Shown piece after piece: positions 1-9,409 of a stretch of DNA of 64,000 nucleotides. Under the pieces are notes generated by a model that had not been told where the DNA came from, did not search any database, and saw nothing but the letters and a program-made list of their open reading frames with translations. The position numbers and the translations under genes are program-made. The stretch covers positions 51,723 to 115,722 of the forward strand of contig NZ_OXCQ01000005.1 in the NCBI RefSeq assembly GCF_900411395.1, given 5' to 3'. Source of the DNA: Streptococcus sp. 596553 (GTDB lineage Bacteria; Bacillota; Bacilli; Lactobacillales; Streptococcaceae). Numbering within the stretch: the first letter of the stretch is position 1; each line of letters starts with the position of its first letter.

Positions 1-56
1 TTAGATAGAGCTATGTGGGATGTCAGAAGAATACTTTAGAATCAAAAAAGTAAGTG

Positions 57-85
57 AAAAAGCAACCGCACCTGCAGTTGCTTTT
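57..85. terminator. Bidirectional terminator at left edge
   Basis: An A-tract, a GCAAC/GTTGC stem and a T-tract can act on both strands. It lies just beyond the stop codon of the minus-strand DUF1129 gene. It would also end any plus-strand transcript entering from the left. I see no recognisable gene in bases 1-56. Confidence 0.7.
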
Positions 86-95
86 ATCATTCTTC

Positions 96-773
96 TTAAT
101 AACGTGTTGGTCCTGCACTTGCGCTGCGGATGTTCAAGCGTTTCTTTAGATAGAAGCGAAGGGCTAGGAGGGCTGCTCCGATAATAGCCAGCGGCAATGG
201 AGCAAGTACTGGGTTAAGGCTAGCTGGTAGGAAGCTTGTTGCAAAGAAGACAAGCAACCAAAGGAACATAGAAGCTAGGATAACTAGTACAGATTTCCAG
301 AAAGGTGGGCGTTGACTGCGATCCATGTCTGGTCCATAATACTGGTAAACAAAGTAGTACATCAAGTAGAAGGCAAATCCACCAACCAGTCCAACTAATA
401 GAAGAGTAATCAATCCATAGCCGAAAGCTTGATCTGCCGCAAAGAAGGTTGTGAGGGCGCTGACGAGGGCAAAGAGGCTAGTGATGAAAAGAGCTGAGTC
501 CATAATCATCAGTTTTGGATCATCATTTTCTTTTGGATGCTCTTTTTCATATTGTTCCTTGACAGTGAAACTATGAGCCCAGTGGGTCGGTGCACCATAG
601 AGGGAACGAGCAGTCGTACCCTTGGCTTGCTCTTCAAGGATTTGGGGAATAACTTCCTCAAAAATAGCCTTGATTTCAGCGTCTGTTTTCCCATCTTTGA
701 TGAATTGTTGGGTAGCGATGTGGACAAACTCTTGGTTTTTCTTAGTTAATTTTTGTAGATCAATCTGAGACAT
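96..773 (-). CDS. DUF1129 family membrane protein
   Basis: This is a 225-residue protein of the DUF1129 family, function unknown. The N-terminal ~85 residues are polar (start MSQIDLQKLT) and would be cytoplasmic. About four hydrophobic segments follow (roughly residues 90-115, 122-145, 165-185 and 190-207), and the C-terminus is basic. I chose the ATG at 773 because AGAGGAG precedes it at good spacing; an upstream ATG at 794 would overlap the corA end and lacks such a site. It lies 11 bp downstream of corA on the same strand, so the two are probably cotranscribed. A role linked to ion transport is only guilt by association. Confidence 0.85.
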   Translation of the reverse strand: MSQIDLQKLTKKNQEFVHIATQQFIKDGKTDAEIKAIFEEVIPQILEEQAKGTTARSLYGAPTHWAHSFTVKEQYEKEHPKENDDPKLMIMDSALFITSLFALVSALTTFFAADQAFGYGLITLLLVGLVGGFAFYLMYYFVYQYYGPDMDRSQRPPFWKSVLVILASMFLWLLVFFATSFLPASLNPVLAPLPLAIIGAALLALRFYLKKRLNIRSASAGPTRY

Positions 774-784
774 AGGAACTCCTC

Positions 785-1729
785 TTAGAACCATTTTTTA
801 TGGATGAGATAGAGAGTGAGCGAGACACTCATAGCAAAGGCGATAAAGACGATTAACCAGAAGGCATTTGGCTCTCCGTTTAGGGGGATTTCATTATCCT
901 TAAAGTTCATCCCGTAGGCAGAGAAGACCATGGTTGGGATGGACATGACGATGGTCACAAGGGCCAAGGTCTTCATAATGTTGTTCTGGTTGTTGGAAAT
1001 GATAGAGGCAAAGGTCTCCGTCATAGAATGCAAGACGTTTCCATAAATGTCTGCCATCTCGATGGCCTGTTGGGTTTCAATCAGGGTATCTTCAAGCAGG
1101 TCTTCGTCCTCAAGGTATTTCTTGATATTGCTGGTTGAGCTGGTCAATTTTTTAATCACGCGCTCATTTGTTTTGAGGGAAGCCTTGAAATAGACGATAG
1201 TTTTTTCCAATTCCATCAGCTCAATCAATTCTTCATTACGAGTTGATTGATGCAGTTGACTTTCGATTTGCTCACTCTTACGGTCGATTGAACGAAGGGC
1301 TGTTAGGTAAAGCTCTGCATTGCGATAAAGAATCTGAAAGATAAAACGCGAACGCATGAAAGTATAGAAATTACGCAACCGACGGTTGATAAAGACATCA
1401 AGGACAGGTAGTGGTTCCAAACACGTAGTGATAATGGTTTCCTCTGTGATGATAATACCAAGCGGGATGGTTACGTAGTAGGTGCGATTATTTCTTTCTT
1501 CTGTGACCGGCACGTCTACGATAATCAGGGTATACTCGTCTTCAATTGTAATACGAGACATTTCTTCCGCATCGAGCGGTGCTCGGAGGTCGGCAATATC
1601 GATATCGAAGGCGTTAGCGATTTCGAGTGATTCATTTTGAGTCGGATTGACGAGATTGATCCAAGTACCCGGTTCAAGCGTATCGATCTCTTTAAATTCA
1701 GTTGTTGTAGAGAGAAAAACTTGTTTCAT
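785..1729 (-). CDS. corA: CorA-family magnesium transporter
   Basis: This 314-residue protein is a CorA-type Mg2+ channel. It has a long soluble N-terminal domain with extended helices (about residues 130-240) and two C-terminal membrane helices. The family signature YGMN sits at the end of the first helix (in VFSAYGMNF), and an acidic loop (NGEP) follows, as expected for the ion-selecting periplasmic loop. Family members work as homopentamers in the plasma membrane. It heads a two-gene minus-strand unit with the DUF1129 gene and is transcribed divergently from uvrA. An MgtA-type Mg2+ ATPase lies 4.4 kb away, so two Mg2+ uptake routes are clustered here. Confidence 0.93.
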   Translation of the reverse strand: MKQVFLSTTTEFKEIDTLEPGTWINLVNPTQNESLEIANAFDIDIADLRAPLDAEEMSRITIEDEYTLIIVDVPVTEERNNRTYYVTIPLGIIITEETIITTCLEPLPVLDVFINRRLRNFYTFMRSRFIFQILYRNAELYLTALRSIDRKSEQIESQLHQSTRNEELIELMELEKTIVYFKASLKTNERVIKKLTSSTSNIKKYLEDEDLLEDTLIETQQAIEMADIYGNVLHSMTETFASIISNNQNNIMKTLALVTIVMSIPTMVFSAYGMNFKDNEIPLNGEPNAFWLIVFIAFAMSVSLTLYLIHKKWF

Positions 1730-1773
1730 ATCCCTTATCCTTTCTCATTTTTCAGATTTTTTCACACCGTACT

Positions 1774-1829
1774 ATTATACTACAAAATCAGCTTTTTGGG
1801 TAATAGAATCTCACTTTTTTTGGTATAAT
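1774..1829. promoter_or_regulatory. Divergent corA / uvrA promoter region
   Basis: On the minus strand a TATAAT (1774-1779) can serve corA. On the plus strand TGG-TATAAT (1821-1829) is an extended -10 element for uvrA. The plus-strand ATG at 1828 lies inside that -10 hexamer and so cannot be the uvrA start. I see no convincing -35 for either promoter and no SOS (DinR-type) box. Confidence 0.6.
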
Positions 1830-1860
1830 GGTAAGCAATAATGAACTAGAAAGAACAAAT

Positions 1861-4692
1861 ATGCAAGATAAAATTGTCATTCATGGGGCGCGTGCCCATA
1901 ATTTAAAAAATATTGATGTGGAGATTCCGCGAGACAAGTTGGTTGTCGTGACCGGTTTGTCAGGTTCAGGGAAATCCAGTCTGGCCTTTGATACCCTCTA
2001 TGCGGAGGGTCAACGTCGCTATGTGGAGAGTTTGTCAGCCTACGCTCGTCAATTTTTGGGAAATATGGAGAAGCCTGATGTAGATGCTATTGATGGTCTC
2101 AGCCCAGCTATTTCCATTGACCAGAAAACGACTAGTAAAAATCCTCGCTCGACGGTTGGAACCACGACTGAAATCAATGATTATCTGCGTCTCCTCTACG
2201 CGCGTGTGGGGACGCCTTACTGTATTAACGGGCATGGAGCTATCAAGGCTTCTTCTGTGGAGCAAATTGTGGATAAGGTTTTAGAATTGCCTGAACGTCA
2301 GCGCCTGCAAATTTTAGCTCCAATCATCCGCAAGAAAAAAGGCCAACATAAGAGTGTCATTGAGAAGGTTCAGAAAGACGGGTATGTTCGTGTCCGTGTG
2401 GATGGGGAAGTCTATGATGTGACCGAAGTGCCAGACTTGTCCAAGAGCAAGCAACACAATATTGATGTCGTGGTTGACCGTATTGTCATCAAGGAGGGTA
2501 TTCGTAGTCGTCTCTTTGATTCCATTGAGGCTGCCCTTCGTATTGCAGAAGGTTATGTCATTATCGACACTATGGACGACTCTGAGTTGTTGTTCTCTGA
2601 GCATTATGCCTGTCCAGTTTGTGGATTTACTGTTCCAGAGTTAGAGCCTCGTCTCTTTTCTTTCAATGCTCCTTTTGGTTCTTGTAGTGAGTGTGATGGC
2701 TTGGGTATCAAGCTGGAGGTGGATACTGATTTGGTAGTACCAGATGCCAGCAAAACCTTACGTGAGGGAGCCTTGGCTCCTTGGAATCCTATCTCATCCA
2801 ACTACTATCCAAACATGCTAGAGCAGGCTATGACAGCTTTTGGAGTGGATATGGACAAGCCTTTTGAGGACTTGTCAGAAGAGGATAAGAACTTGATTCT
2901 CTATGGGTCAGATGGCAAGGAATTCCATTTCCACTATGAGAATGAATTTGGTGGTGTGCGCGATATTGACATTCCGTTTGAGGGAGTTGTCAATAATATC
3001 AAGCGTCGCTACCATGAAACTAATAGTGACTACACCCGCACCCAAATGCGCCTCTACATGAATGAGCTGACCTGCGGAACCTGTCACGGTTACCGTCTTA
3101 ATGATCAGGCCTTGTCTGTCCGTGTGGGCGGTGAGCAAGGGCCACATATCGGAGAAATTTCAGACCTGTCTATCGCAGACCACTTGGACTTGGTAAGCCA
3201 GTTGACTCTATCTGAAAATGAAGCCATCATTGCTCGCCCAATCCTCAAGGAAATCAAGGATCGTTTGACCTTCCTTAATAACGTGGGTCTTAACTATCTG
3301 ACTCTGTCACGTTCGGCAGGAACCCTTTCAGGTGGAGAGAGTCAGCGTATTCGCTTGGCGACCCAGATTGGTTCCAACCTATCAGGTGTGCTCTATATCC
3401 TAGATGAGCCATCAATCGGTCTTCACCAGAGGGACAATGATCGTCTGATTGCCAGCCTCAAAAAGATGCGTGATTTGGGTAATACTCTCATAGTAGTGGA
3501 ACATGACGAAGATACCATGCGTGAGGCTGATTATTTGATTGACGTTGGTCCTGGTGCGGGTGTTTTTGGTGGGGAGATTGTTGCTGCAGGTACGCCCAAG
3601 CAGGTAGCTCGCAACAGCAAGTCTATCACAGGCCAGTATTTATCAGGTAAACGTGCTATTCCAGTGCCAACAGAGCGCCGTGCCGGAAATGGTCGTTTTA
3701 TCGAAGTGACAGGTGCGCGTGAGAACAACCTGCAAAATGTCACAGCTCGCTTCCCACTAGGAAAATTTATCGCAGTGACAGGGGTATCAGGTTCAGGGAA
3801 ATCTACTCTAATCAATAGTATCCTCAAAAAAGCCATTGCCCAGAAGCTCAACCGTAATTCAGACAAGCCTGGTAAATTTAAGACTATTACAGGGATTGAG
3901 CATGTAGACCGCTTGATTGATATTGATCAGAGCCCTATCGGACGAACGCCTAGGTCCAACCCAGCTACCTATACAGGTGTCTTTGACGATATACGTGACC
4001 TTTTTGCTCAGACAAATGAAGCCAAGATTCGAGGCTACAAGAAGGGGCGTTTCAGTTTCAATGTCAAGGGTGGTCGTTGTGAAGCCTGCTCAGGTGACGG
4101 GATTATCAAGATTGAGATGCACTTCTTGCCAGATGTTTACGTGGCTTGTGAAGTTTGCCACGGAACCCGCTATAACAGTGAAACTCTAGAAGTTCACTAC
4201 AAGGAAAAGAATATCTCGCAGGTCTTGGACATGACTGTCAATGATGCGGTGGAATTCTTCCAACACATTCCAAAGATTCAACGTAAACTCCAGACCATCA
4301 AGGATGTGGGGCTAGGCTATGTGACCTTAGGACAACCAGCTACCACCCTTTCTGGGGGAGAAGCTCAGCGTATGAAGCTGGCTAGTGAACTCCACAAACG
4401 ATCGACAGGAAAATCTTTCTACATTCTGGATGAGCCGACGACAGGTCTTCATACAGAGGATATCGCTCGCTTGCTCAAGGTTTTGGCTCGCTTTGTCGAC
4501 GATGGCAATACAGTTCTCGTCATTGAACACAATTTAGACGTTATCAAGACAGCAGACCATATTATCGACTTGGGACCTGAGGGCGGTGTCGGCGGTGGAA
4601 CCATCATCGCAACAGGAACTCCAGAAGAAGTAGCGGCCAATGAAGCCAGCTACACAGGACAGTATTTGAAAGGAAAGTTACATCATGAATAA
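1861..4692 (+). CDS. uvrA: Excinuclease ABC subunit A
   Basis: This is UvrA (943 residues), the damage-recognition ATPase of nucleotide excision repair, which loads UvrB on lesions. It has the tandem ABC layout with two Walker A motifs (GLSGSGKSS near residue 30 and GVSGSGKST near 640). Two signature motifs (LSGGESQRI and LSGGEAQRM) each precede an ILDEP Walker B. Zinc-finger cysteine pairs CPVC/CSEC and CEAC/CEVC are present. The start is the ATG at 1861 ([13 protein letters not shown]), because the further-upstream ATG lies in the promoter. The downstream peptidase gene overlaps its end by 8 bp, implying cotranscription. Confidence 0.97.
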   Translation: MQDKIVIHGARAHNLKNIDVEIPRDKLVVVTGLSGSGKSSLAFDTLYAEGQRRYVESLSAYARQFLGNMEKPDVDAIDGLSPAISIDQKTTSKNPRSTVGTTTEINDYLRLLYARVGTPYCINGHGAIKASSVEQIVDKVLELPERQRLQILAPIIRKKKGQHKSVIEKVQKDGYVRVRVDGEVYDVTEVPDLSKSKQHNIDVVVDRIVIKEGIRSRLFDSIEAALRIAEGYVIIDTMDDSELLFSEHYACPVCGFTVPELEPRLFSFNAPFGSCSECDGLGIKLEVDTDLVVPDASKTLREGALAPWNPISSNYYPNMLEQAMTAFGVDMDKPFEDLSEEDKNLILYGSDGKEFHFHYENEFGGVRDIDIPFEGVVNNIKRRYHETNSDYTRTQMRLYMNELTCGTCHGYRLNDQALSVRVGGEQGPHIGEISDLSIADHLDLVSQLTLSENEAIIARPILKEIKDRLTFLNNVGLNYLTLSRSAGTLSGGESQRIRLATQIGSNLSGVLYILDEPSIGLHQRDNDRLIASLKKMRDLGNTLIVVEHDEDTMREADYLIDVGPGAGVFGGEIVAAGTPKQVARNSKSITGQYLSGKRAIPVPTERRAGNGRFIEVTGARENNLQNVTARFPLGKFIAVTGVSGSGKSTLINSILKKAIAQKLNRNSDKPGKFKTITGIEHVDRLIDIDQSPIGRTPRSNPATYTGVFDDIRDLFAQTNEAKIRGYKKGRFSFNVKGGRCEACSGDGIIKIEMHFLPDVYVACEVCHGTRYNSETLEVHYKEKNISQVLDMTVNDAVEFFQHIPKIQRKLQTIKDVGLGYVTLGQPATTLSGGEAQRMKLASELHKRSTGKSFYILDEPTTGLHTEDIARLLKVLARFVDDGNTVLVIEHNLDVIKTADHIIDLGPEGGVGGGTIIATGTPEEVAANEASYTGQYLKGKLHHE

Positions 4693-5746
4693 ACGTGTAC
4701 AAGCATTTCTAGCTAAAATGCAAGAAAAAGAACTAGATGGTATCATCATCAACAACCTTAAAAACGTCTATTACCTGACTGGTTTTTGGGGCTCAAACGG
4801 AACAGTCTTCATCAGCCGTGACCGTCAGGTCTTGGTGACGGATTCTCGCTATATCATTGCAGCCAAGCAAGAAACCAGTGGTTTTGAGATTGTGGCTGAC
4901 CGTGATGAATTGGCTGTCATTGCAGGCATTGTCAAGGACATGGGCTTGTCTCGAATCGGTTTTGAAGATGAGATTTCAGTCTCTTATTACCACCGTATGC
5001 AGGCAGCCTTTGAAGGAATTGACTTGCTTCCACAAACTCAGTTTGTCGAAGGTCTTCGAATGATTAAGGATGAAGCGGAGATTGCAGCTATTCGCAAGGC
5101 TTGTTCTATCTCAGACCAAGCTTTCCGCGATGCGCTTGACTTCATTAAGCCAGGAAAGACTGAAATTGAGATTGCCAACTTCCTTGACTTCCGCATGCGT
5201 GAGTTGGGAGCATCTGGCTTGTCTTTTGACACCATTCTAGCTAGCGGTATCAACTCTTCCAAACCCCATGCCCATCCTATGCACAAACCAGTGGAGCTAG
5301 GAGAAGCCATTACTATGGATTTCGGTTGCCTTTATGACCACTATGTCAGTGATATGACACGGACTATCTATCTAGGACATGTGAGCGACGAGCAAGCAGA
5401 GATTTACAATACGGTTTTGAAAGCCAACCAAGCCTTGATTGATCAAGCTAAGGCAGGATTAGGTTTCCGTGACTTTGACAAAATCCCTCGCGATATTATC
5501 ATCGAGGCAGGCTATGGCGACTACTTTACTCACGGTATTGGCCACGGTATTGGACTGGATATCCACGAAGAACCCTACTTTAGCCAAACTTCTACTGAAA
5601 CTATTAAGGCAGGTATGGCATTGACAGATGAACCAGGTATCTATATCGAAGGTAAATACGGGGTTCGTATCGAGGATGATATCTTGATTACAGAGACAGG
5701 TTGTGAATTATTGACCCTAGCTCCAAAAGAGTTGATAGTCATTTAA
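4685..5746 (+). CDS. pepP: M24 family Xaa-Pro peptidase
   Basis: This 353-residue protein is a creatinase-fold (M24) peptidase that cleaves X-Pro bonds. An N-terminal creatinase-like domain covers about residues 1-125 and the pita-bread catalytic domain follows. Metal ligands are visible: the TMDFGC and VSDMTRT aspartates, the histidine in [15 protein letters not shown], and glutamates in DEPGIYI and RIEDD. The length fits small Gram-positive Xaa-Pro aminopeptidases. The ATG overlaps the uvrA stop by 8 bp. Distinguishing aminopeptidase (PepP) from dipeptidase (PepQ) activity is not possible from sequence alone. Confidence 0.88.
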   Translation: MNKRVQAFLAKMQEKELDGIIINNLKNVYYLTGFWGSNGTVFISRDRQVLVTDSRYIIAAKQETSGFEIVADRDELAVIAGIVKDMGLSRIGFEDEISVSYYHRMQAAFEGIDLLPQTQFVEGLRMIKDEAEIAAIRKACSISDQAFRDALDFIKPGKTEIEIANFLDFRMRELGASGLSFDTILASGINSSKPHAHPMHKPVELGEAITMDFGCLYDHYVSDMTRTIYLGHVSDEQAEIYNTVLKANQALIDQAKAGLGFRDFDKIPRDIIIEAGYGDYFTHGIGHGIGLDIHEEPYFSQTSTETIKAGMALTDEPGIYIEGKYGVRIEDDILITETGCELLTLAPKELIVI

Positions 5747-5766
5747 GAGTTAAACAACTCAAATGA

Positions 5767-5795
5767 TTGACTTTTAAATTTTAAAGGTTTATACT
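5767..5795 (+). promoter_or_regulatory. Promoter of the mgtA leader
   Basis: TTGACT (5767-5772), a 17-bp spacer and TATACT (5790-5795) form a near-consensus SigA promoter. Transcription would start about 10 bp before the conserved M-box core. Confidence 0.8.
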
Positions 5796-5804
5796 GAAAG
5801 ACGA

Positions 5805-5945
5805 AAACGGTAGGTGAGGCTACCATAGGGATACGGATGACTACCGCAAAGCAGTGGAGACACTACTCGTTGGTCAACAGTCCTGGTCGCGAAGGCCAAG
5901 ACTAAGCTCATTACATTGCCCTATGGAGTTAAAGCTTGAACGAAA
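5805..5945 (+). promoter_or_regulatory. M-box (ykoK) magnesium riboswitch
   Basis: The leader carries the conserved M-box blocks: GGTGAGGCTACCATAGGGAT followed by ACGG...CTACCGC near the 5' side, and ACTAAGCTC, ACATTGCCCTATGGAG and TTAAAGCTTGAACG on the 3' side. M-box RNAs fold on binding several Mg2+ ions and usually switch transcription off when Mg2+ is plentiful. A terminator hairpin follows about 20 nt later and the next large gene is an MgtA-type P-ATPase, which fits that role. The family call comes from recognising conserved blocks; a covariance-model score was not run. Confidence 0.92.
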
Positions 5946-5965
5946 AAACAGATAACTAGTTTTTT

Positions 5966-5994
5966 AATCCTGCCATTTTATGGTGGGATTTTCT
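5966..5994 (+). terminator. M-box expression-platform terminator
   Basis: AATCCTGCCA pairs with TGGTGGGATT (two G-U wobbles) around a TTTTA loop, followed by a modest T-rich stretch. Its position between the M-box and mgtA makes it the likely Mg2+-controlled terminator. Confidence 0.8.
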
Positions 5995-6024
5995 ACTGTT
6001 TAAATCAAAGAAAGGAGATAGACG

Positions 6025-6096
6025 ATGCAAATTGACGACCATCCGGAACCGCACATACACAGCCAATCGCTGATTTGTGTCGTTCTGCCCTTGTAA
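6025..6096 (+). CDS. Putative MgtL-like leader peptide (23 aa)
   Basis: A 23-codon ORF starts at an ATG preceded by a strong AAAGGAGAT ribosome site. It encodes a peptide beginning MQIDDHPEPHIHSQ and ending VVLPL. It lies after the riboswitch terminator and 53 nt before mgtA. The acidic/proline cluster DDHPEP recalls E. coli and Salmonella MgtL (EPDP), where low Mg2+ destabilises the translating ribosome. Codons 10 to stop lie inside a hairpin that can exchange with a second hairpin just before the mgtA ribosome site. Translation and function are inferred; conservation in other streptococci is the key test. Confidence 0.55.
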   Translation: MQIDDHPEPHIHSQSLICVVLPL

Positions 6097-6136
6097 AGTG
6101 ATTGGTCTCTGTGTATGAAACACATCATTCATACAG
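6054..6136 (+). promoter_or_regulatory. Mutually exclusive hairpins upstream of mgtA
   Basis: Hairpin 1 pairs CATACACAG (6054-6062) with CTGTGTATG (6109-6117) and CCAATC (6063-6068) with GATTGG (6100-6105), leaving a 3-nt bulge. Hairpin 2 reuses 6109-6119 and pairs it with 6128-6136 (CTG/CAG and TATGAA/TTCATA). The two cannot form together. Hairpin 2 ends 2 nt before the AGGAGA ribosome site of mgtA. No U-tract follows either one, so translational or stability control is more likely than termination. Confidence 0.55.
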
Positions 6137-6149
6137 ATAGGAGAAATCA

Positions 6150-8810
6150 ATGAAAACTACAAAAGAAAGATTAGCAACAGCTATTCATACATCTTTAAAC
6201 GAAACTCTATCTTTTTATAAGACAAGTCTAACAGGCTTGACTGAGGAGCAGGTGGAGAAAAATCGTGACCTATATGGCGAAAATACCATCACAAAGGGTC
6301 AAGAAGACAGTATCCTCAAAAAGATTTACGAATCCATTATCAATCCTTTTACAATCATCTTGCTGGTCATCGCCGTGATTTCCTTGGTGACCAATGTCTG
6401 GTTGGCAAAACCAGATCAAGAAGATCCGACAACTTCCATTATCATCGTTGTCCTAGTCCTCATTTCTGGTAGCATACGCTTTGTCCAAGAACTCCGTAGT
6501 GATAAGGCTGCGACCAATCTATCAAAAATGATTGTCAACACAGCGACTGTCATTCGTCAAGGAGAAATCCAAGAAGTACCTATCGATGATTTGGTAGTGG
6601 GTGACGTGGTTAAATTAAGCGCTGGAGACATGATTCCAGCAGATCTTCTTTTATTTGAGTCGCGCGATTTCTTTGTACAACAGTCGGGCTTGACAGGTGA
6701 AAGTGAATCGGTTGAAAAATTGGCCTTTACCAAGGCAACAGTTCAACAATCTGATAGTCTGCTAGAAGCAGAAGCGCTCGCCTTTATGGGAACCAATGTC
6801 TTGTCTGGTAGTGCCAAGGCCGTGGTTTTAGCAGTTGGTGATGATACCATGATGGGAGCCATTGAGCAGACTTTGAACACCTATGACGAGCCTACTTCGT
6901 TTGAGCGGGAGATGAATAGTATTTCGTGGCTCTTGATTCGTTTGATGCTGGTCATGGTGCCCATCGTTTTCTTGTCCAATGGTTTAACAGATGGTGACTG
7001 GCTGGAAGCTGGCGTATTTGCTTTGAGTGTTGGTGTTGGATTGACACCTGAGATGCTTCCTATGATTATCACGGCCAGTCTAGCAAAAGGCTCCATCATT
7101 ATGGCCAAGGAAAAAGTGGTTATCAAGAAACTCAATGCCATACAGGACTTAGGGGCGATTGATATTTTGTGTACAGATAAGACAGGAACTCTAACCCAAG
7201 ACGAAATTGTCCTTGAATATCCCTTGGACATCCATGGACGCTTGGATTTGACCGTCTTGAGACGAGCTTATCTCAATTCTTATTTTCAAACGGGCTTGAA
7301 AAATTTGATGGACAGAGCCATCATCAAACGGACTGAAAAGGAAGCCAAAGAACACGCCCTCTTGCAAAATCTGGCTCAAACTTTTCAAAAAATAGATGAG
7401 CTTCCCTTTGATTTTGAACGTAGACGGATGAGTGTTATCGTTAAGGATGAACACGAAGTTGTTAGTTTGGTAACCAAGGGTGCCCTAGAGGAAATGTTGA
7501 CGATTTCCAGTTATGCGGAATACCAAGGAGTGATTACTCCCTTGACAGATGTTATTAGAGAAGAAATTTTAGCAGAAGTCAGACAACTAAATCAACAAGG
7601 TTTGCGTGTCTTGGGAGTGGCCTATAAGTCAGGTTTGAGGGAAGGCCATGCCTATACAGTTGATGATGAAGGGGATATGATTCTAACTGGTTATTTAGCC
7701 TTCCTAGATCCTCCTAAACCATCTGCAGCACCAGCAATTAAGGCTCTGTTAGAACATGGGGTTCAAACAAAGATTTTGACGGGAGACAACGAAAAAGTTA
7801 CTCAAGCAGTCTGTGAAAAGGTTGGTTTGGATATCAATCAGATGCTGTTAGGATCTGAAATTGATCAGATGAGTGATCAAGAATTGGCTCAAGCCGTGGA
7901 GGAGGTAACCGTCTTCGCCAAACTTTCTCCTGACCAAAAAGCAAGGATTATTTTGCAATTTAAGGCTAATGGTCATGCTGTAGGCTATATGGGAGATGGA
8001 ATCAATGATGCTCCTTCTATGAAAGTTGCAGATGTGGGGATTTCTGTTGATACAGCAGTAGATATTGCCAAAGAAACGGCCGATGTTATCCTACTTGATA
8101 AGGATCTCATGGTGCTGGAAAAAGGACTTGTTGAAGGTCGCAAGGTCTATGCCAATATGACTAAATATATCAAAATGACAGTGAGTTCTAATTTTGGAAA
8201 TATCTTATCCCTATTGGTCTCTGGAATCTTTTTACCATTTTTACCGATGGCACCAGTCCATTTGATTATCCTAAATCTAGTCTATGATTTGTCTTGTATT
8301 GCCTTGCCTTTTGACAAGGTGGATAAAGATTTTTTGAGAAATCCGCATACCTGGGAAGCTAAGTCCATCACACGTTTCATGGTTTGGATGGGGCCTATCT
8401 CTTCTGCCTTTGATATTTTGACCTTTATTTTGCTCTATTTTATCATTGTACCCATGACGACAGGTCAAGCCTATGTCCATGGAGCGGAGTCTGCCGTAGG
8501 ATTTATTGTCTTGTTTCAGACAGGTTGGTTTATCGAGTCCATGTGGTCACAGACCATGGTTATTCATATGCTGCGTTCAGCTAAAATTCCCTTTTTACAA
8601 AGTCGTCCAGCCTGGCTAGTCCTTGTGACAACCTTATTGGCTGCAGCCTTTGTGACCTTTCTTCCCTACAGTCCACTCGCAGTCCTACTTCATTTAACTC
8701 CTTTAAAACCGATTTATTTCATCTTTTTACTTTTCATCATTATTTTGTATATGATTAGCGTGACAATTGTGAAAAAAATCTATATCAAGAAATATAATGA
8801 ATGGCTGTAA
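6150..8810 (+). CDS. mgtA: Magnesium-translocating P-type ATPase
   Basis: This 886-residue membrane pump is a P3B-type ATPase of the MgtA/MgtB family, which import Mg2+. Visible motifs are an actuator TGES (in SGLTGESES), the phosphorylation site DKTGTLT, the nucleotide-domain KGA, the hinge TGDN and GDGINDAPS. About ten hydrophobic segments are present, including GVGLTPEMLPMI in the ion-path region, which is typical of MgtA. The N-terminal cation-ATPase domain is present. The start is set by AGGAGA seven bases upstream. The preceding M-box and leader ORF strongly support Mg2+ over Ca2+ as the substrate. No companion MgtC gene is seen. Confidence 0.93.
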   Translation: MKTTKERLATAIHTSLNETLSFYKTSLTGLTEEQVEKNRDLYGENTITKGQEDSILKKIYESIINPFTIILLVIAVISLVTNVWLAKPDQEDPTTSIIIVVLVLISGSIRFVQELRSDKAATNLSKMIVNTATVIRQGEIQEVPIDDLVVGDVVKLSAGDMIPADLLLFESRDFFVQQSGLTGESESVEKLAFTKATVQQSDSLLEAEALAFMGTNVLSGSAKAVVLAVGDDTMMGAIEQTLNTYDEPTSFEREMNSISWLLIRLMLVMVPIVFLSNGLTDGDWLEAGVFALSVGVGLTPEMLPMIITASLAKGSIIMAKEKVVIKKLNAIQDLGAIDILCTDKTGTLTQDEIVLEYPLDIHGRLDLTVLRRAYLNSYFQTGLKNLMDRAIIKRTEKEAKEHALLQNLAQTFQKIDELPFDFERRRMSVIVKDEHEVVSLVTKGALEEMLTISSYAEYQGVITPLTDVIREEILAEVRQLNQQGLRVLGVAYKSGLREGHAYTVDDEGDMILTGYLAFLDPPKPSAAPAIKALLEHGVQTKILTGDNEKVTQAVCEKVGLDINQMLLGSEIDQMSDQELAQAVEEVTVFAKLSPDQKARIILQFKANGHAVGYMGDGINDAPSMKVADVGISVDTAVDIAKETADVILLDKDLMVLEKGLVEGRKVYANMTKYIKMTVSSNFGNILSLLVSGIFLPFLPMAPVHLIILNLVYDLSCIALPFDKVDKDFLRNPHTWEAKSITRFMVWMGPISSAFDILTFILLYFIIVPMTTGQAYVHGAESAVGFIVLFQTGWFIESMWSQTMVIHMLRSAKIPFLQSRPAWLVLVTTLLAAAFVTFLPYSPLAVLLHLTPLKPIYFIFLLFIIILYMISVTIVKKIYIKKYNEWL

Positions 8811-8895
8811 ATTTCATTTTGTCAAGAAAAAAGTACGAAAATGACGAAAAAAGTCAAAAAAATTTAAAAATAGGTCGCAAGTCGGATGTTTTTTA

Positions 8896-8904
8896 TGGTA
8901 TAAT
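8896..8904 (+). promoter_or_regulatory. Extended -10 promoter of spxA
   Basis: TGG-TATAAT lies about 40 bp before the spxA start. The upstream 8811-8890 stretch is A-rich and holds no ORF. No clear -35 is visible, which is common for extended -10 promoters. Confidence 0.6.
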
Positions 8905-8945
8905 AGACTAAACTGATAGTAACATGTAGCGAAAGGGGTAGGTAC

Positions 8946-9344
8946 ATGATTAAAATTTATACAGTCTCAAGTTGTACTAGCTGTAAAAAAGCAAAAACCT
9001 GGCTCAATGCCCACCAGTTAAGTTATAAAGAACAAAACCTTGGTAAAGAAGGAATTACGAGAGAAGAATTACTGGATATTCTAACCAAAACAGATAACGG
9101 AATAGCCAGCATCGTTTCATCTAAAAATCGCTATGCCAAAGCCCTTGGAGTGGATATTGAAGATTTGAGTGTCAACGAAGTCCTCAATCTGATTATGGAA
9201 ACACCGAGAATTTTAAAGAGCCCAATCCTTGTAGATGAAAAACGCCTGCAAGTTGGCTATAAGGAAGATGATATTCGTGCCTTCCTACCACGCTCTGTCC
9301 GTAATGTAGAAAATGCAGAAGCACGTTTGCGTGCAGCTCTATAA
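8946..9344 (+). CDS. spxA: Spx-family redox regulator
   Basis: This 132-residue protein belongs to the ArsC/Spx family. Spx proteins bind the RNA polymerase alpha C-terminal domain and redirect transcription under thiol or oxidative stress. The redox pair C10-T-S-C13 is present near the N-terminus and the length matches Spx. Mitis-group streptococci carry two paralogues. From its location next to the M24 peptidase I think this is the one called SpxA2, but the sequence alone does not settle the number. It has its own promoter and a downstream terminator, so it is monocistronic. Confidence 0.9.
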   Translation: MIKIYTVSSCTSCKKAKTWLNAHQLSYKEQNLGKEGITREELLDILTKTDNGIASIVSSKNRYAKALGVDIEDLSVNEVLNLIMETPRILKSPILVDEKRLQVGYKEDDIRAFLPRSVRNVENAEARLRAAL

Positions 9345-9349
9345 ACATC

Positions 9350-9376
9350 AAGGCTGGGAGCAATTCCCAGTCTTAT
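9350..9376 (+). terminator. spxA terminator
   Basis: AAGGCTGGGA pairs with TTCCCAGTCTT around a short GCAA loop, with one wobble, followed by a T-rich stretch. It lies 6 bp after the spxA stop. Confidence 0.8.
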
Positions 9377-9409
9377 TCTATTTTAATTTCAAAAAGAAAG
9401 AAGAATGAA

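Noticed and set aside
1828..1860. Upstream ATG start for uvrA
   Set aside because: The ATG lies inside the TATAAT -10 hexamer at 1824-1829, so it would not be in the mRNA; the ATG at 1861 gives the normal UvrA N-terminus.
6115..6153. 12-codon ORF overlapping the mgtA start (ATGA overlap)
   Set aside because: It has no ribosome site and its start lies within hairpin arms; the 23-codon ORF upstream is a much better leader candidate.
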